64,000 bases of DNA, from assembly GCF_910592395.1 (NCBI RefSeq), contig NC_088312.1, forward strand, positions 3,472,001 through 3,536,000, read 5' to 3'. The translations under genes and the position numbers were made by a program. Origin of the DNA: Lineus longissimus (Eukaryota > Nemertea > Pilidiophora > Heteronemertea > Lineidae). Numbering within the stretch: the stretch's first letter is position 1; every line of letters begins with the position of its first letter. Shown here piece by piece: positions 14,282 through 31,228 of this stretch. The notes below the pieces were generated by a model. That model was not told where the DNA came from. It did no database searches and worked only from the letters and a program-made list of their open reading frames with translations.

Positions 14282-14300
14282 GGGGGGGGGGGGGGGGGGG
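14282..14300 (+). repeat. G homopolymer (19 G)
   Basis: Nineteen consecutive G follow GGGGC, making a G-quadruplex-prone tract. Sequencing error in the exact length is likely. A shorter G run lies near 15417-15427. Confidence 0.9.
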
Positions 14301-14763
14301 CAGTACATGTTCCCCGTAGTACCCATGAAAATCCGCAAATTGGAATACTGGCACGGAATTTGCCACTTCAAAATGTGGAATTTGTTGAAACATGTAGTAA
14401 AAAACAGAATTCTGTGTTTTCAAATTTAAAACACAGATTTTGACTGGGGTCAAGGGTTTTCAGCATTATTCATGGATTTTTTGCAAAATCAACACATTCT
14501 CCCTTGCTCCTATTGATGCTACGCTATCACACCACGTGGATATTGATTGTTCTTGCAAACTATCACGTTCCTGACTTGACTTCTAGTGCAGGGGAGTGAT
14601 GATTGTTGTGATCAGCACTCCCGTGATATCTGAGACGAAGTTCTGAATACCTCCTGGAGGTATTATGTGACACAGACTCAGATCTGTGCATGATTCTAGA
14701 TATCCCTGCGAGTGGGATGCTTTGCTTGCTGGAGTAGACAATCATCTCCAAGGGACCAATGCT

Positions 14764-14806
14764 TTCATCATCATCATCATCATTAAATGATGATGATGAT
14801 GAATAC
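14764..14806. repeat. Palindromic CAT/ATG microsatellite
   Basis: Six CAT triplets are followed by TAA and then six ATG triplets, with matching TT and AA at the ends. This makes a perfect 20-bp inverted repeat around a 3-nt spacer that could form a cruciform. Confidence 0.9.
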
Positions 14807-16396
14807 CAGCGTCGCGTAACCCTAATGGATTTTTGCCAGAGGTATGGAGTTCAATATTGGCTGTTGTCCACCTAAGTGGGATCTTATACTTGCCCTGGAA
14901 TACATAGATACTTATTCATCTGTATTTTGACGGACAGTTAAGACCCTCAAAACCATCTTCTTGAAGTCAATGACATTCCTTCATTCATTTGAAGTCCATT
15001 TTGACTTAGCATCATGCTATAATGAAGTGCACCAGATATACAGATCAGTGCAAAAGCACTCCTTACTACTAGTATGTCTATCTTTTGTAAGATCATTCAG
15101 CGTTACAAAATATATGAACATGTGTAGTCCTTCCTAACTTTGGACACTGAACGAATGAGCGATTATGAGTGACCCATGTCTTTAGACGGGGTTCAGCTAC
15201 ATGTACATGTATAAGATATCTATCTGTCTATAGACCCCCCGAAGAGGGATGCACTCAAAAACCCACATGACCAAAGGCTAAAAAATTTAAGTCGGTTTTA
15301 CAGATGGGTAGAAAGTTTTTGTTTCCTGACAATTACACCAGACTAACAAAGTGGCAGTGAAAGATTTAAAATGGTGTTATTTTCAAAATAGTGAAATTGT
15401 TATTGTTGTGGTTTGGAGGGGGGGGGGCTTGTTTTGGTAGCTGTACTGCTCAAAACCCAACGTAAGTTTCAAAATAGCATATATCAAATCATGATTGCAA
15501 AGGGTCTGAACCTGGAGAGTTCTCATCCATAAATGACTTCAGGAAATGCAGGAAGCTCTGAATCCACACCTACAGACAATGATAGTTGTGATCTGCAATG
15601 CACTGGATAATATTATACCAATGCAAATACTCATATAAATTATGCACATTCAGCATGATAGGCCCTGCGAACATGTATCATCAATGGACAAAGGTGCCTT
15701 GGAATAATGATAAGTTTTAATAGTTGCCTGTTGGATAATTAACACATATTTCTCCATCCCTTTTGACCTACATCTCAACATACCACACTTGACATTCATA
15801 CATCAATAATGGTATTATACATGACACTTCCATATGTAAAGTGCGATACGGATTTGGGAACACTAAACAGTCCCTGAATATACACAACATTATGCAGCCT
15901 GTATGGTGGCGCACATTGTATTTTGAAGGAGTGACAAACATCCTGTTATCTGTTTGTGATCATCATGTTATCTGTTTGTGATGTCAGATGAGGACCCAAG
16001 TGACATTTATATTCCCTTGCAGAACTTTGTTGCTAAACCAGAACCAGAACATGTCAACTCCATAAATGGGGAAAGAATTTACCATCTACTGACTTCTTCG
16101 GACTCTAAAATTGTAGGAATGGTAGTTACAAAAAGCGACAATAACAAGAAGATAACAACAGCTCCCTAACAACACACTACTTCATGTACCACAACGACTG
16201 ATGAAATTAAATCTTTGCACATTATAAAAATAGATGACACCAGACACATGATATTGATAAAATTATCTTGCTTGATGAAGGGTACCTAGTGTGCAATATC
16301 ATGAATGAAGTTGTTTGTACGGCGCTTTAAGTAAAGGCATGTACAAACTTTGTGTAAGAGAGTCCTTTGCTGTCATTTTGGCTGCTACAATAGACT

Positions 16397-16513
16397 ACAT
16401 TCGAAAGTCCGCCAGCAGACAAATGCTCAATACATATCCGGCATGTGTGCAATCATTTATTGGCCTGTGTACATTGAGCATCTGTTACTATCTGCTGGCC
16501 GACTTTTGAATGT
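16397..16513. repeat. Imperfect inverted repeat
   Basis: Arms at about 16397-16433 and 16469-16513 share the outer AAGTC-CCAGCAGA block and the inner ATGCTCAAT block, with a small insertion in the right arm. The spacer is about 35 nt. It may be a degraded foldback element. Confidence 0.55.
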
Positions 16514-17629
16514 GATATTCAAGTTCCAATTGGAATTATATTTTACATGTTTGACCTATCAGGTATTTAGTGAGGTATACAGGACCTCAATCACACATAA
16601 AAGGGTAGCGATGGGGTTAGGTCAAGTGCAGACAATACACTGCAATCCCCAACACCCCGACAGTGACACCGTTTTAGGCGTTTGCAGAAATAATCATGGC
16701 ATATGTACTGTATCAGTGAGGTAGATGATGTATAGCTGCTGTTGCTCATTTATTATTGTTGACCTTCGCCATCACCATTTTGACTTCCTCTTACAATGAT
16801 GTTTTTCTTACCGGTAGGCCGTACTCATTCTAAATCAGAGCCACCCCGCCACTCAACTACTGAAAAAATCTTTCTTCTAATTAGTAATTGTAGTATTATG
16901 CATTGATTAGCATTCACACTCCAACCGATAGTTACCATGAATGTAGTATGTTAGAGGGCACTGCACATGCTGCATATGTCCCTATTTGGTCAATGAATAC
17001 AAAAACGAAACCGTCTTCTGTAAAACGAAACCAGTAATCTTTTCAGGACATCAAGGTTTGTGTACATAGGCTATGTGTACATCAATGTACACCAATGCCT
17101 TTTACACTAATTTTGGGGAATTTTGGAGAGGGTGGAAACGCCAAATAACAACTGTTTTCATGCACTGTTCAAGGTGCAAACGACAATATGCAATGCTGTT
17201 TGGTTAGAGAAATATCATATCTTCTTACCTAAGCTCCATTTCTAGACATCAACCCATCATTATTGGTAGTAAAATGAATTTTCTACAGTGACAAAATCCA
17301 GGGCTAGCTGAGAGTGTCCGCCATAACCATACATGGTGACCCGGAAGTAATACCAGTGAGTACCTTGACCTTTCATCACTTCTGGGGTTCAGTTACTACA
17401 TGACTATGGTTCAGTTTCATAATTATATACCATAAAACTATGATATGCAGCCACTATGCAAGGTATGCATGTCTCATGTTGATTATACAACACAAGAACA
17501 TATATTTCTCAGTAGAGATTAGCTAAATAACCCCATGAGGAATGATTTAATTCCAATTATCAAAATATCCGCGCCATCTGGGGTGCGCATATGGAACTGA
17601 AATATCCCTGATACCAGTAGTCTTTCTGG

Positions 17630-18075
17630 CTGTCCTGGCTGCTCCACAACATGATGAGAGAGATGAAACAGTCACAGCCAGCGGTCACAGCCATTCCAAA
17701 TCAGTCTTTGCTGCTCCACCCGACCACCGTGTTGGCAACATGATGAGAGAGATGAGACTGTCACAATCAGGCCACATCAGTATTGTTGGCTGCTCTGCCA
17801 AGTTGTCAACATGATGAGAGAGCTGGGACAGTCACAGCCAAACCGAATCAATCCTGGCTGCTCCAACGTGTTGACAACATGATGAGAGAGATGAGACAGT
17901 CACAGCCAGGCCACATCAGTCTTGGCTGCTCTGCCAAGTTGTCAACATGGTGAGTGAGATGAGACAGTCACAGTCGGGCCGAATTAGTCCTGGCTGCTCG
18001 ACCGTGTTGGCAAGGTGAGAGAGATGAGACGGTCACGGCCAGGCCAAATCAGTCTGCTGCTCTGCCAAGTTGTTG
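17630..18075. repeat. Minisatellite, about 68-70-bp unit, about six copies
   Basis: The block ACATGATGAGAGAGATGAGAC followed by GTCACAGCC and GGCTGCTC recurs near 17649, 17738, 17809, 17877, 17945 and 18012. The first interval is longer and the rest are 67-71 bp. Alternate units differ (TGCCAAGTTGT versus CCGTGTTGG), which suggests an older dimeric repeat. Confidence 0.85.
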
Positions 18076-18658
18076 GACCAAGCTCCTTCGTGCTCATTCG
18101 GGCCATGGTTGGCCCAGGTGCGGCAAGACATTGGTGAGGGGTGGTATGCCAGATGAGAGTAGGCCTATGTCATCACGGCCAGGTTGTATTCTCAGGACAA
18201 GGGTTGCAGACTTGCGAGGGGAATCTCCGGGGTTGGAGGGGGTAGAAATGAAAAGCTTGCCAGCAAAAGGGGGTGGGGATTTCATATGGCTGTGACCAAC
18301 TGGAGGGGTCTATTGAAAAGTCGGAGTACAAGGATGCTCTACAGATGTAATGGAGAGTGACCCCCTTGGAGGTTGTGACGATGTCTCCAAAAACAGGCCT
18401 TCTACATACCCTTTTCTGAGACATTGTGTATAGATCTCTGCATGGTAAGACAGATCGCAACTTTGGGCATAACTAGCTGCTTCGAGAAACATTTGTTGCG
18501 AATATTCATTTTGGAACCGTGATTACAAGGCTTATAATCTTGCTGATCTGAGACATCATGTTTATAGCACAGCAAATTGAACAGAATGAGCGACAATGAA
18601 TGATTAGTTGGGATGATGTTTTCATGCCTTGTCAGGCCCTTATTTCAAAGCTTTATAA

Positions 18659-18910
18659 GGTTTGGTTGTGGCAGCATCTGCAATCTCATCAGGTCTGGTT
18701 GTGCCAGCATCTCCTGTCTATCAGGTCTGGTTCTGGTTGTGGCAGTATTGCAGTATCTGCAATCTCATCTGGTCTGGTTGTGCCAACATCTCCTGTCTAT
18801 CAGGTCTGGATGTGACAGCATATGCTGTATTATCAGGTCTGGTTGTGGCAGCATGTTATGGTATGGTTGTTGCAGTAGGCCTATCTGCTGTATCTTCAGG
18901 TCTGGTGTTC
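18659..18910. repeat. Minisatellite, about 32-35-bp unit
   Basis: Units start with GGTCTGGTTGTG, continue CAGCATCTCC and end TATCA. About seven units are present, with internal length variation. The open frames across it are a by-product of the repeat. Confidence 0.8.
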
Positions 18911-19694
18911 TTATTTCATGCAATTCCTTTGTGAAAATGATCAGGTATTCACCATATGAAAATGAGACACATTTTCCTAACGGTGGAGACAAGGTCTACC
19001 CTCTAAAAACATGGTGCACTATGACGTTTGGGAGAGTACACATCTAGACACAGACAAAGTACGCACAGTGAAGGAGCATGGCACATCCAGCAAAGACTTG
19101 GTACACTCTCTGGCAACATGGCGAGCTATGGAGGGGAGGGCACATCCACTACAGAAGAGATATGGTGCACTACTGTCTCTTTGGCCGAAAGTCATTTCTG
19201 CAGGTAACAATATGTAGAGCGACGGTAAAATACACAGGCCCGTTGAAGTGGAAAACAGAAATATCCTCGTTTTTCACTTTCGCTCCGATATCTTTGACCG
19301 AGTAGACTAAGTCGGGTGGGGATTTACCTCAAGTCAAGGGGATAGAATTTCCTTTAACACGGGATGCCGTTTTTGTCGTCTGCAAGAGGTAAGGAATTTA
19401 TATTAACCCAACTTGTCTCTCGCGCATGAATACACATACTGGCCAACATTGAGAACACAGTGTTAAATCCTATAAATGGAAGTGTTAGTCAAATTAAAAT
19501 TTTTGAAGTTTAATATAAAAGAGAAAACGTAGTGGTAAAACTGATAATTATGCATGCTGAGGCGAATTATATTTTTAATATAGAGGGCGCGCAAGTATAT
19601 CGGAGGTAGACAAGGTGCTCTAGGGCATTCCCAGAAAATTGTCTGAAAAAATCTGATTTCTCTCTAATTTCGACTTTTGTAGTCACTTTTGAAG

Positions 19695-22600
19695 ATGTCT
19701 GCTGCTAATTGTAGAGTTCTTTCGATCCAGAGCCACGTAGTATCCGGCTATGTTGGCAATAAAAGCGCAACATTCCCCTTGCAAGTGAGTTTGTGTTGTA
19801 ACTTTTTGGCTCCCTTGCAAGTTGCATGATCAATGCATGCTTGCTGCCATGCTTCATTGCTTGCCTTGACCTGTCCTTGACTGAGTTAGGTTAAGGCTTA
19901 ACCCTTTTTATGTTCTGTAGCTTGTCAATCATTATGCAATTGCAAAATCCAAACAGCTGACAATTGTGACATGGCTGAGGCACTTGCGTTGATCATGGAT
20001 AGTGAGCGCAAACCGCAGATACGCTGTACAGTGTACTGTCTACTGACACTGACAGTGACACTCCCAGAGAGAGAGAGATTAGAGAAGAAAAGACAACACA
20101 GTCAACACAAGTTCGCAACACTAAATTACTGACTGAGTCTCAAACAAATATGGGACAGGACACTCAAAAGTGGGAGTGTTTGCAAGACATCCCATGCCAT
20201 TGATAGCAATCTCCAAATGGTTTATATATATATATAGGCCTATGTACTACTACTATGAATTAAAAACTACTATTTACTAATGAGGTCGTTTGTGAGCATC
20301 AATCCATATGGCAGTTTGTGAACTTTTTGTTATTGCCATATGTCAAAACTAATGTAGATCTTCTTTTCCAGGTCCTGGGGTTTGAAGTTGATACAATCAA
20401 TTCTGTGCAATTTTCAAACCATACAGGTGAGACTATGAATTTATGCTGTTTTAGTACAGCGTGAGCTAGTGGTTCTGTCACTTAATAGTCATGTCAGTGC
20501 AGATGAATTTCCTCCTAAACTTATGCTTAAAACTTGCAAAGGAATAATGCAGATCAATATGACCCATGTGTGTCACAGTCATGAAGGTTCTGATACTGCT
20601 CATGCTGCAAAAATGTTATTTAGTTTGGTGTGCAGATCTTCCAAAAGAGGTCCACAAGTCTGTTACTTGCTGCCTGAAATAGATTGTAACTGCACGGATT
20701 TCCTTAACTAACTTCTAAAACAGAAGTTTCTTTATGTTCCCAATGGGTGCTACATAATGATGAATTTGTTTTTTGCTGTTTTAGGTTACAAGTGTTTCAA
20801 AGGGCAAGTGCTGAAAGATAGTGACCTGACCGAGCTTTATGAGGGTTTAAAAGAAAACAACATTAATCATTACACCCACTTGCTCACAGGTAACTAAACT
20901 ACTTGAATAGCTGATGCAGTAAAAACCTCCCCAAATAACTGTTTCAGTGGAAGAAAGTATGTTTTGTAGTGCCTTTATGTGAACTGAACTTGAATAATGA
21001 AGCATGGGAAGAAATTTGGTCTGTATGAATACAGATGATTTTAACCTATTTTGAGTCACCTGGTGTCCTTTTTCACCCCAGTTGTATAAAACATGGCTGA
21101 TTTGCTCTTGACTAAAGATGTCAAATTCCTATAACAGAGTTTGACAAATTATTTTATATCAAAAAGCTTGGCCAAGGTCTTCTGTGAAAGGCTACCAATA
21201 TTGGCAAATTAAAGAGTACACCCTTTCTACTTTTAGGTTACGTCTTTGCAAAGTCCTTCTTACATAAAGTTTGTGAAGTTATAACAGATCTCAAGAAGGT
21301 GAATCCAAATCTAGTCTACGGTGAGTAGCACTCGAGGACCCAGTAATTAGTTCTGTCAGAAGTGTCCAGAGCCCAAGAGGCTGAGTGTTCTTTCTGTTTT
21401 CAATTACTGTGTCGTCGGAAATGCAATAAAGATTGAAGTCCTAGTAACCATTTGGAATATGGCATTAGTCTCGAGTCAATTAATTGGTAGAGCTTGTTAA
21501 CGTGTAGTCAGGTGGTGCTTGAGAGCTGTGATAGAATAGAAGACAAGAAATCGGCTGTATGCAAATTTGTGTGCCAAAATGTTTTGAGTAAGATAGTTTT
21601 ATTTGGTATGAATAATGTAAATCAATTGAAATTCATTTCAGTCTTTTAATTCTATTCAATTTCAGTTTGTGATCCAGTCATGGGTGACAATGGGAAATTG
21701 GTAAGGAGCAGTGTTTTCTTCATGCTAATGGACATTTTCAAATCCTCAATTACAAATTTCTAACGAATGGCATTGGCCTTTCGGTAATGCTTTATGAATA
21801 TCCATGTGAACAAGACATATTCTTGATGTACCGGTAACTAATGTCTCTTCTTCCAGTATGTGCCTGCTGACCTCTTGCCTGTATACCGCGATCACGTGAT
21901 TCCACTTGCAGATATCATCACACCAAACCAGTATGAAGCAGAGTGAGTGTTGTTTAGAATGAGTAGTCAGAGCAATTAATCACCATTAAACATTTGAACT
22001 CTTGACTGCAATGATGGCAGTAACCAGCCTGAATCAGAACTAGAATTCTTCATTTACATTGTAGCATTAATGAATCATCCGCTAGGGAGGGGTAAAGGAT
22101 TATAGCAGTTAAAAGAGGCAGTTGATCTGATGTAAGTCTGAAGTAGAAATATTAATAGCTTACTAAAATGAATCATTAAATTTTATTTCTTTTGTAGACT
22201 ATTAACTGGGATTGATATAAAGACAGAGGCTGATGCATGGAAAGCAATGGATTTCTTTCACAGTAAAGGAGTGAAAACGGTCATGATAAGTAGCACTGAT
22301 TTAGGAACTGATGACAAACTGCTTGGATTAGGAAGCTCAAAAATAGGTAGGGCTTGCATTTTAGGCGGAGTCGACAAGTGTGGTACAACTTGCCTCCATT
22401 TTGAGCTAACTCCATCCTGTATCCTGTAGGAGTGTTCCCTTCTTCAAGCCAGAGGGTGAGAACCATACAGGTTTCTTTTCTAAGCAAAGGACGCCCTGGC
22501 CTCCACCATAAATCTTTTCTTTCCCATCCCGCAACAGGGTTTGCATTGAATGATACATCACGCGGCAGTTTTCTAGGTCACTGTCTCATGCTTTTTTGAT

Positions 22601-23530
22601 TTCAGATGGAAAAAAGACTGCCTTACGAATAGAAATTCCCAAACTTCCAGCTAGCTATACTGGAACAGGAGATTTATTTGCAGCATTACTTCTTGCCTGG
22701 ATGCACCATCACAACAATGACCTCAAGGTACACCTCATAGACAATCTTTCAAAATCTGAAATTACTACCGTGAGTGCTTCCAACTTGGTTGGCATCAGGT
22801 TATAAACTAATAATTGTACTGCACATGATACACCAGTACCTTATATTTAAGTAGTTCATTGGTTCCAATTTGATTTGAAGGTGCTCTGATACTATGTAGT
22901 TGGTCTTGACCTCTGTTTTTCCGTTTTTGCCGCATTGATATGAGTCATTTTGTCATCTCTTTGATTGAGTCTTATTTTCTTCTCTTCAGATTGCCTGTGA
23001 AAAGACTGTCTCCTGTATGCAGACAGTACTCAGGAAGACACTGGAAGCTGCACAGCGTAAGTCAGTTTGGTCCATCAAAAGAAAGTGCATTTCCCAAGGT
23101 CACGAGTAGGGAAGGCTGTGATGGTATACTTATATGCCCACTATGGTCTGATAACAAGCTATGACACCTTAGCCCCGAGATGACACCAACCCTTGACCCA
23201 GTAAAGTTCAGGTTGACATCATTCTGATGGATAATGTTCTCTTTCCATGACCTGTTATCTAAACATTGACTGGAACTTTGTAGCTGTCTGATCTTTCCCT
23301 CTGGACTGCTGGTCACCAGAATTGATTAGAAAACCTTATTTGTCTCTCCTTTTCTCACTGGTTAAGTCCATATCATTGATCAGCTAATATTTCTTCCCAT
23401 TTCTCTTTTAGGTCAAGCTGGTGAAGGGAATAAACCAACTGTGAAGGAACTAGAGTTAAAGATGGTGCAATGTAAGAAAGACATAGAGGAACCTGTGATA
23501 ACGTGTTCAGCTCAAGTGCTTGAGTCATAG
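19695..23530 (+). CDS. PDXK: Pyridoxal kinase, 10 exons, 303 aa, complete
   Basis: Phosphorylates pyridoxal, pyridoxine and pyridoxamine at the 5' position with ATP, the first step of vitamin B6 salvage; cytosolic, ribokinase-like fold. Exons are 19695-19784, 20372-20426, 20785-20889, 21237-21320, 21666-21700, 21857-21942, 22198-22346, 22606-22727, 22990-23056 and 23412-23530. All introns are GT-AG and phases are continuous over 304 codons with the stop. The N-terminus reads [17 protein letters not shown] and the substrate-lid region [11 protein letters not shown]. The nucleotide-site region has [11 protein letters not shown], and the anion-hole and catalytic motif is [13 protein letters not shown] in exon 8, whose Asp is the expected base. 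Length is close to the 312 residues of the human enzyme. No key residue appears lost. The start is the first ATG, and the protein aligns with the family from residue 6. Confidence 0.97.
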
Positions 23531-23559
23531 CTTGGCTTTTACCTTGTGTAAACCATGAA

Positions 23560-23565
23560 AATAAA
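23560..23565 (+). promoter_or_regulatory. Proximal polyadenylation signal of PDXK
   Basis: AATAAA lies 30 nt after the PDXK stop codon. A second AATAAA at 24548-24553 would give a 3' UTR of about 1 kb. The first is unusually close, so alternative polyadenylation is possible. Confidence 0.5.
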
Positions 23566-25065
23566 GTGTCTTCTGTGTGCAGAAAGGGAGCTAGGCCATG
23601 TCTGACTTAGCTAAAGTCCTTGTATGATTGAAATTGTGCTTATTAGAGACACCTATAGGTCACTTAACAAAGTTTAATCTGGCCGAAACGACTCCTGCCT
23701 ATGGTCTTCCTACAGGGTGAATTTATTATAAAATGGTGAGGCTAATGATTTGCACCATTTATTATCAATGTGATTTTGTGATAAAATTCCGAAGACATTT
23801 TAGCCTCGTGAAAATGTCATGGTTTATGTTACTGGGAACAAGTGCCAGCAAAACTGTACTAATAGATCCTCTATAGCAGTATTAATTCATTCATTCCAGT
23901 GATGGACGTGATTTGTGTCTTAATCATGTGATTATTGGCTAGCATACAATAGGGATTTTTCAATTGTCAAAGATACACAGATTATTTATGGGAAGATTCT
24001 GCAATCATGTTGTTCAGTTAACTCAGGACGACGTGCAATTTAATTTATTTCTGTATGTGTATGTAGATTTCTGCATGTAAATTTTGCATCGTCAAATTGT
24101 TATCATGTCACATCGACCATGTATTGTACATAAATGAAAGGTTGTGGTCTTGTGATGCATGTTGTGGGTTGGGAGAGCACGGCATGAAATGATACATAGG
24201 AGCTACTCCTATGCCACTCTTTTGTTATGTGAGGTATTTTAGCAATTAGGATTATCATTAAGAGAAAGGAGTAGAATTTGGGTAAGGGGTAATTTTCCAT
24301 GTTTTTATTTGGGGTGAACAAATTTTAGTTTAGTTTACTGTGGAGGTTACAGTTGTACTTGGTATACATTCGCAATATAATGTGTCAACTTAAGCGTTTA
24401 ATTCAGTCAAGGTGTGTCTGTTACGCATATGCCTACATTGTATTGCATGTAATTAGGCCTTTTGTACAGGTGCCTTTTCAACAAGCTTCTATTCACGTTG
24501 ATACAGTGTATATTCAAGTATAATAATTTGTAGTATATTTTCTATACAATAAAAATGTAATAAAAGATCTACATGTATGGTAAATACCAAATCATGACTA
24601 TTTTATAATGATAGATAAATAAAATATATGAGATGAATGGATTACTTTATGTTTCAATCATTAGTTTGTGCCAAGACCATTTGAGGAACACTATTGCAAG
24701 TTAATTGTACAGTGGCGCCCGGGCACGCAACCAGTGATGGAACTAAATTCAAATGGTCATGTTTGTGAGTTTGGAAGTCCCAGAGACAAAGTTTGTGAAT
24801 ATGTTCCCTACCCGAAACTGCTGACTAGGTGTGTCTCCCCTGTACATCCATACTAACTCTGTACATACATAAACTTAACGTTGTTCAGAGTGTGGGGCCT
24901 TGTTTGTGGTGTAGCGGCTGGTGTACCTCTAAAAGAGGCAACTGGAGGCAGAAGCTTAACAGGAGAAGGTAGAGGAAGACCATGGATGATCCACATTTAC
25001 AGGCTCTAGATTGGGTCAACAGCTAGAAGTAATCATATACATATGTACATTTAAGAGACTGGAGA

Positions 25066-25389
25066 TATGTATCCCATAACACCAAATCAGATGGTAAGTT
25101 TCCTGTCTTGTCTCCTGGAGTTGGTCTTCGACGATCCTTCCCGAGATGTGCCATGGCCGAAGTTGTCCCCATCGATATGTGTCCCATGACACCAATCGGG
25201 TAGTAAGGTTTTTGTCTTGGCTCCAGGAAGTGGTCTTCGACGATCCTTCCCGAGATGTGCCATGGCCGAAGTTGTCCCCATTGATATGTGTCCAATGACA
25301 CCAAATCAGGTAGTAAGTTTCCTGTCTTGGCTCCAGGAAGTGGTCTTCGACGATCCTTCCGGAGATGTGTCATGGTCGAAGTTGTCCCC
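25066..25389. repeat. Minisatellite, about 108-bp unit, three copies
   Basis: Three near-identical units start with GATATGTGTCC near 25066, 25174 and 25282. Each contains CGACGATCCTTCC and GGCCGAAGTTGTCCCCAT. The period is close to a multiple of three, which produces a repetitive 130-codon minus frame. A one-base shift in the middle unit breaks the reading register. Confidence 0.9.
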
Positions 25390-25833
25390 ATGGACATTTG
25401 CACTGAATATTGCAACCCTGGGCATGGTTGAACTCAACTGAACTTTGATGGACTTAACCATTGGCATAACTTGTTTTGAACAAACAGACCAAATTTGTCG
25501 CCATGCTCAGTGCCCTTGGCAGTTCTCAAGAGGGAAAGTTAACCCTGGACTATGACTGGTCTCATTGCACACATCGTCTCTGTGGACTATTTACATGTAC
25601 TCCACTGAAGACAATTCCGACAGTGCCCAATTGAAGACAAATATTTTCAGTAAAAAGCATGGTTTCAATTCCACACCATGCCATCGCTGCATTGTGCGCC
25701 AACCTGTTTGGTTAACGGTATTGATATCTTCAAATATGTCACTAAACTTGTTAATTTCTTTCTCCCTGGTGAATGTCTCCATTCAGAGTTGATAATAAGA
25801 AATCAGAGAAATAATTTAAGCATATAAAATGAG

Positions 25834-25839
25834 TTTATT
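25834..25839 (-). promoter_or_regulatory. Candidate polyadenylation signal of ATE1
   Basis: AATAAA on the minus strand lies about 440 nt past the ATE1 stop codon, a plausible 3' UTR length. Confidence 0.4.
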
Positions 25840-26280
25840 TACAACTTTACTTATCACAGATTCCTTTAAATAAATAAACTAAGATACATACATACCAGTA
25901 TACATTTACAAGATCTCTTTCTAATGATACATAGATGTTTGAACATATGCTACAATTTTTTATCGCTAGTCAAATGAGTTTCCTTGGCAAGAATAGCCAA
26001 TGTGTGTCACCACACTCTTCGACAAATAACAATTACTTGGTGAAAACATACCTGGCATCTTTTCAGATGAAATGTTGTGCACTACTTGCTTCAAGTATAA
26101 AGTATTTCACCTTTTTCTTGAAAAATACATAGGAGGTCTACTGATTTGTGAAGGACAGCCAGCTCTACTCAGCAGCTTGCCCGATTGACCTCCCCAAAAA
26201 ATCTACCAATGATGGATCTCGAATCCTAAGTACAAGTAGAAGTGTCTTGGATAATGATATCAACATTGCACTCATCCAAA

Positions 26281-31064
<4,784 letters not shown>

Positions 31065-31219
31065 CTTGAGTACGTTCGATTCGGTAAGCACCGGATCTCG
31101 GGCCTTAAAGCGCATGCCCAGTATGAGTCGAGCCCAAACGCTCTGGCGCCTTCGAAAGCCCAGAAGGCTCTTACTCGCGCAAGCGCGGCGCTAGTAATCG
31201 AACACGCTACTGAAACTAA
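31065..31219. promoter_or_regulatory. CpG-rich 5' flank of ATE1, likely half of a former bidirectional promoter
   Basis: This 155-bp segment between the ATE1 start codon and the transposon target site is rich in CpG and contains GCGCATGC, an NRF1-like half site. There is no TATA box. Together with 38601-38640 it would form a compact shared promoter. That role is inferred. Confidence 0.5.
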
Positions 31220-31228
31220 CAATTCCAC
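31220..31228. repeat. Left target-site duplication, CAATTCCAC
   Basis: This exact 9-bp direct repeat matches 38592-38600 and lies immediately outside the terminal inverted repeat, as expected for a transposon insertion. Confidence 0.9.

Larger units (their letters stand above)
13045..19694. other. Intergenic region between the RhoGAP gene and PDXK
   Basis: The two genes are divergent, so the region should hold both promoters and 5' UTR exons of the RhoGAP gene. None is obvious. I see no convincing protein gene. It holds a G homopolymer, a palindromic microsatellite, an inverted repeat near 16.4 kb and two minisatellites near 17.6-18.9 kb. The 124-codon plus frame at 16350-16724 overlaps the inverted repeat and lacks coding character. 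Confidence 0.6.
23531..26280. other. Region between the convergent genes PDXK and ATE1
   Basis: It contains the two 3' UTRs and a 108-bp minisatellite at 25066-25389. The 62-codon plus frame at 24668-24856 has no recognisable similarity and no splice support, so I do not call it a gene. A minus-strand AATAAA at 25834-25839 probably ends ATE1. Confidence 0.6.

Noticed and set aside
16350-16724. A 124-codon plus frame as a gene
   Set aside because: It crosses an inverted repeat and shows no splice sites, domain or coding bias.
24668-24856. A 62-codon plus frame downstream of PDXK
   Set aside because: It lies past the PDXK polyadenylation signals, has no recognisable similarity and no associated exons.
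25023-25415. A 130-codon repetitive minus-strand protein
   Set aside because: It arises from the 108-bp minisatellite and shifts register within it.
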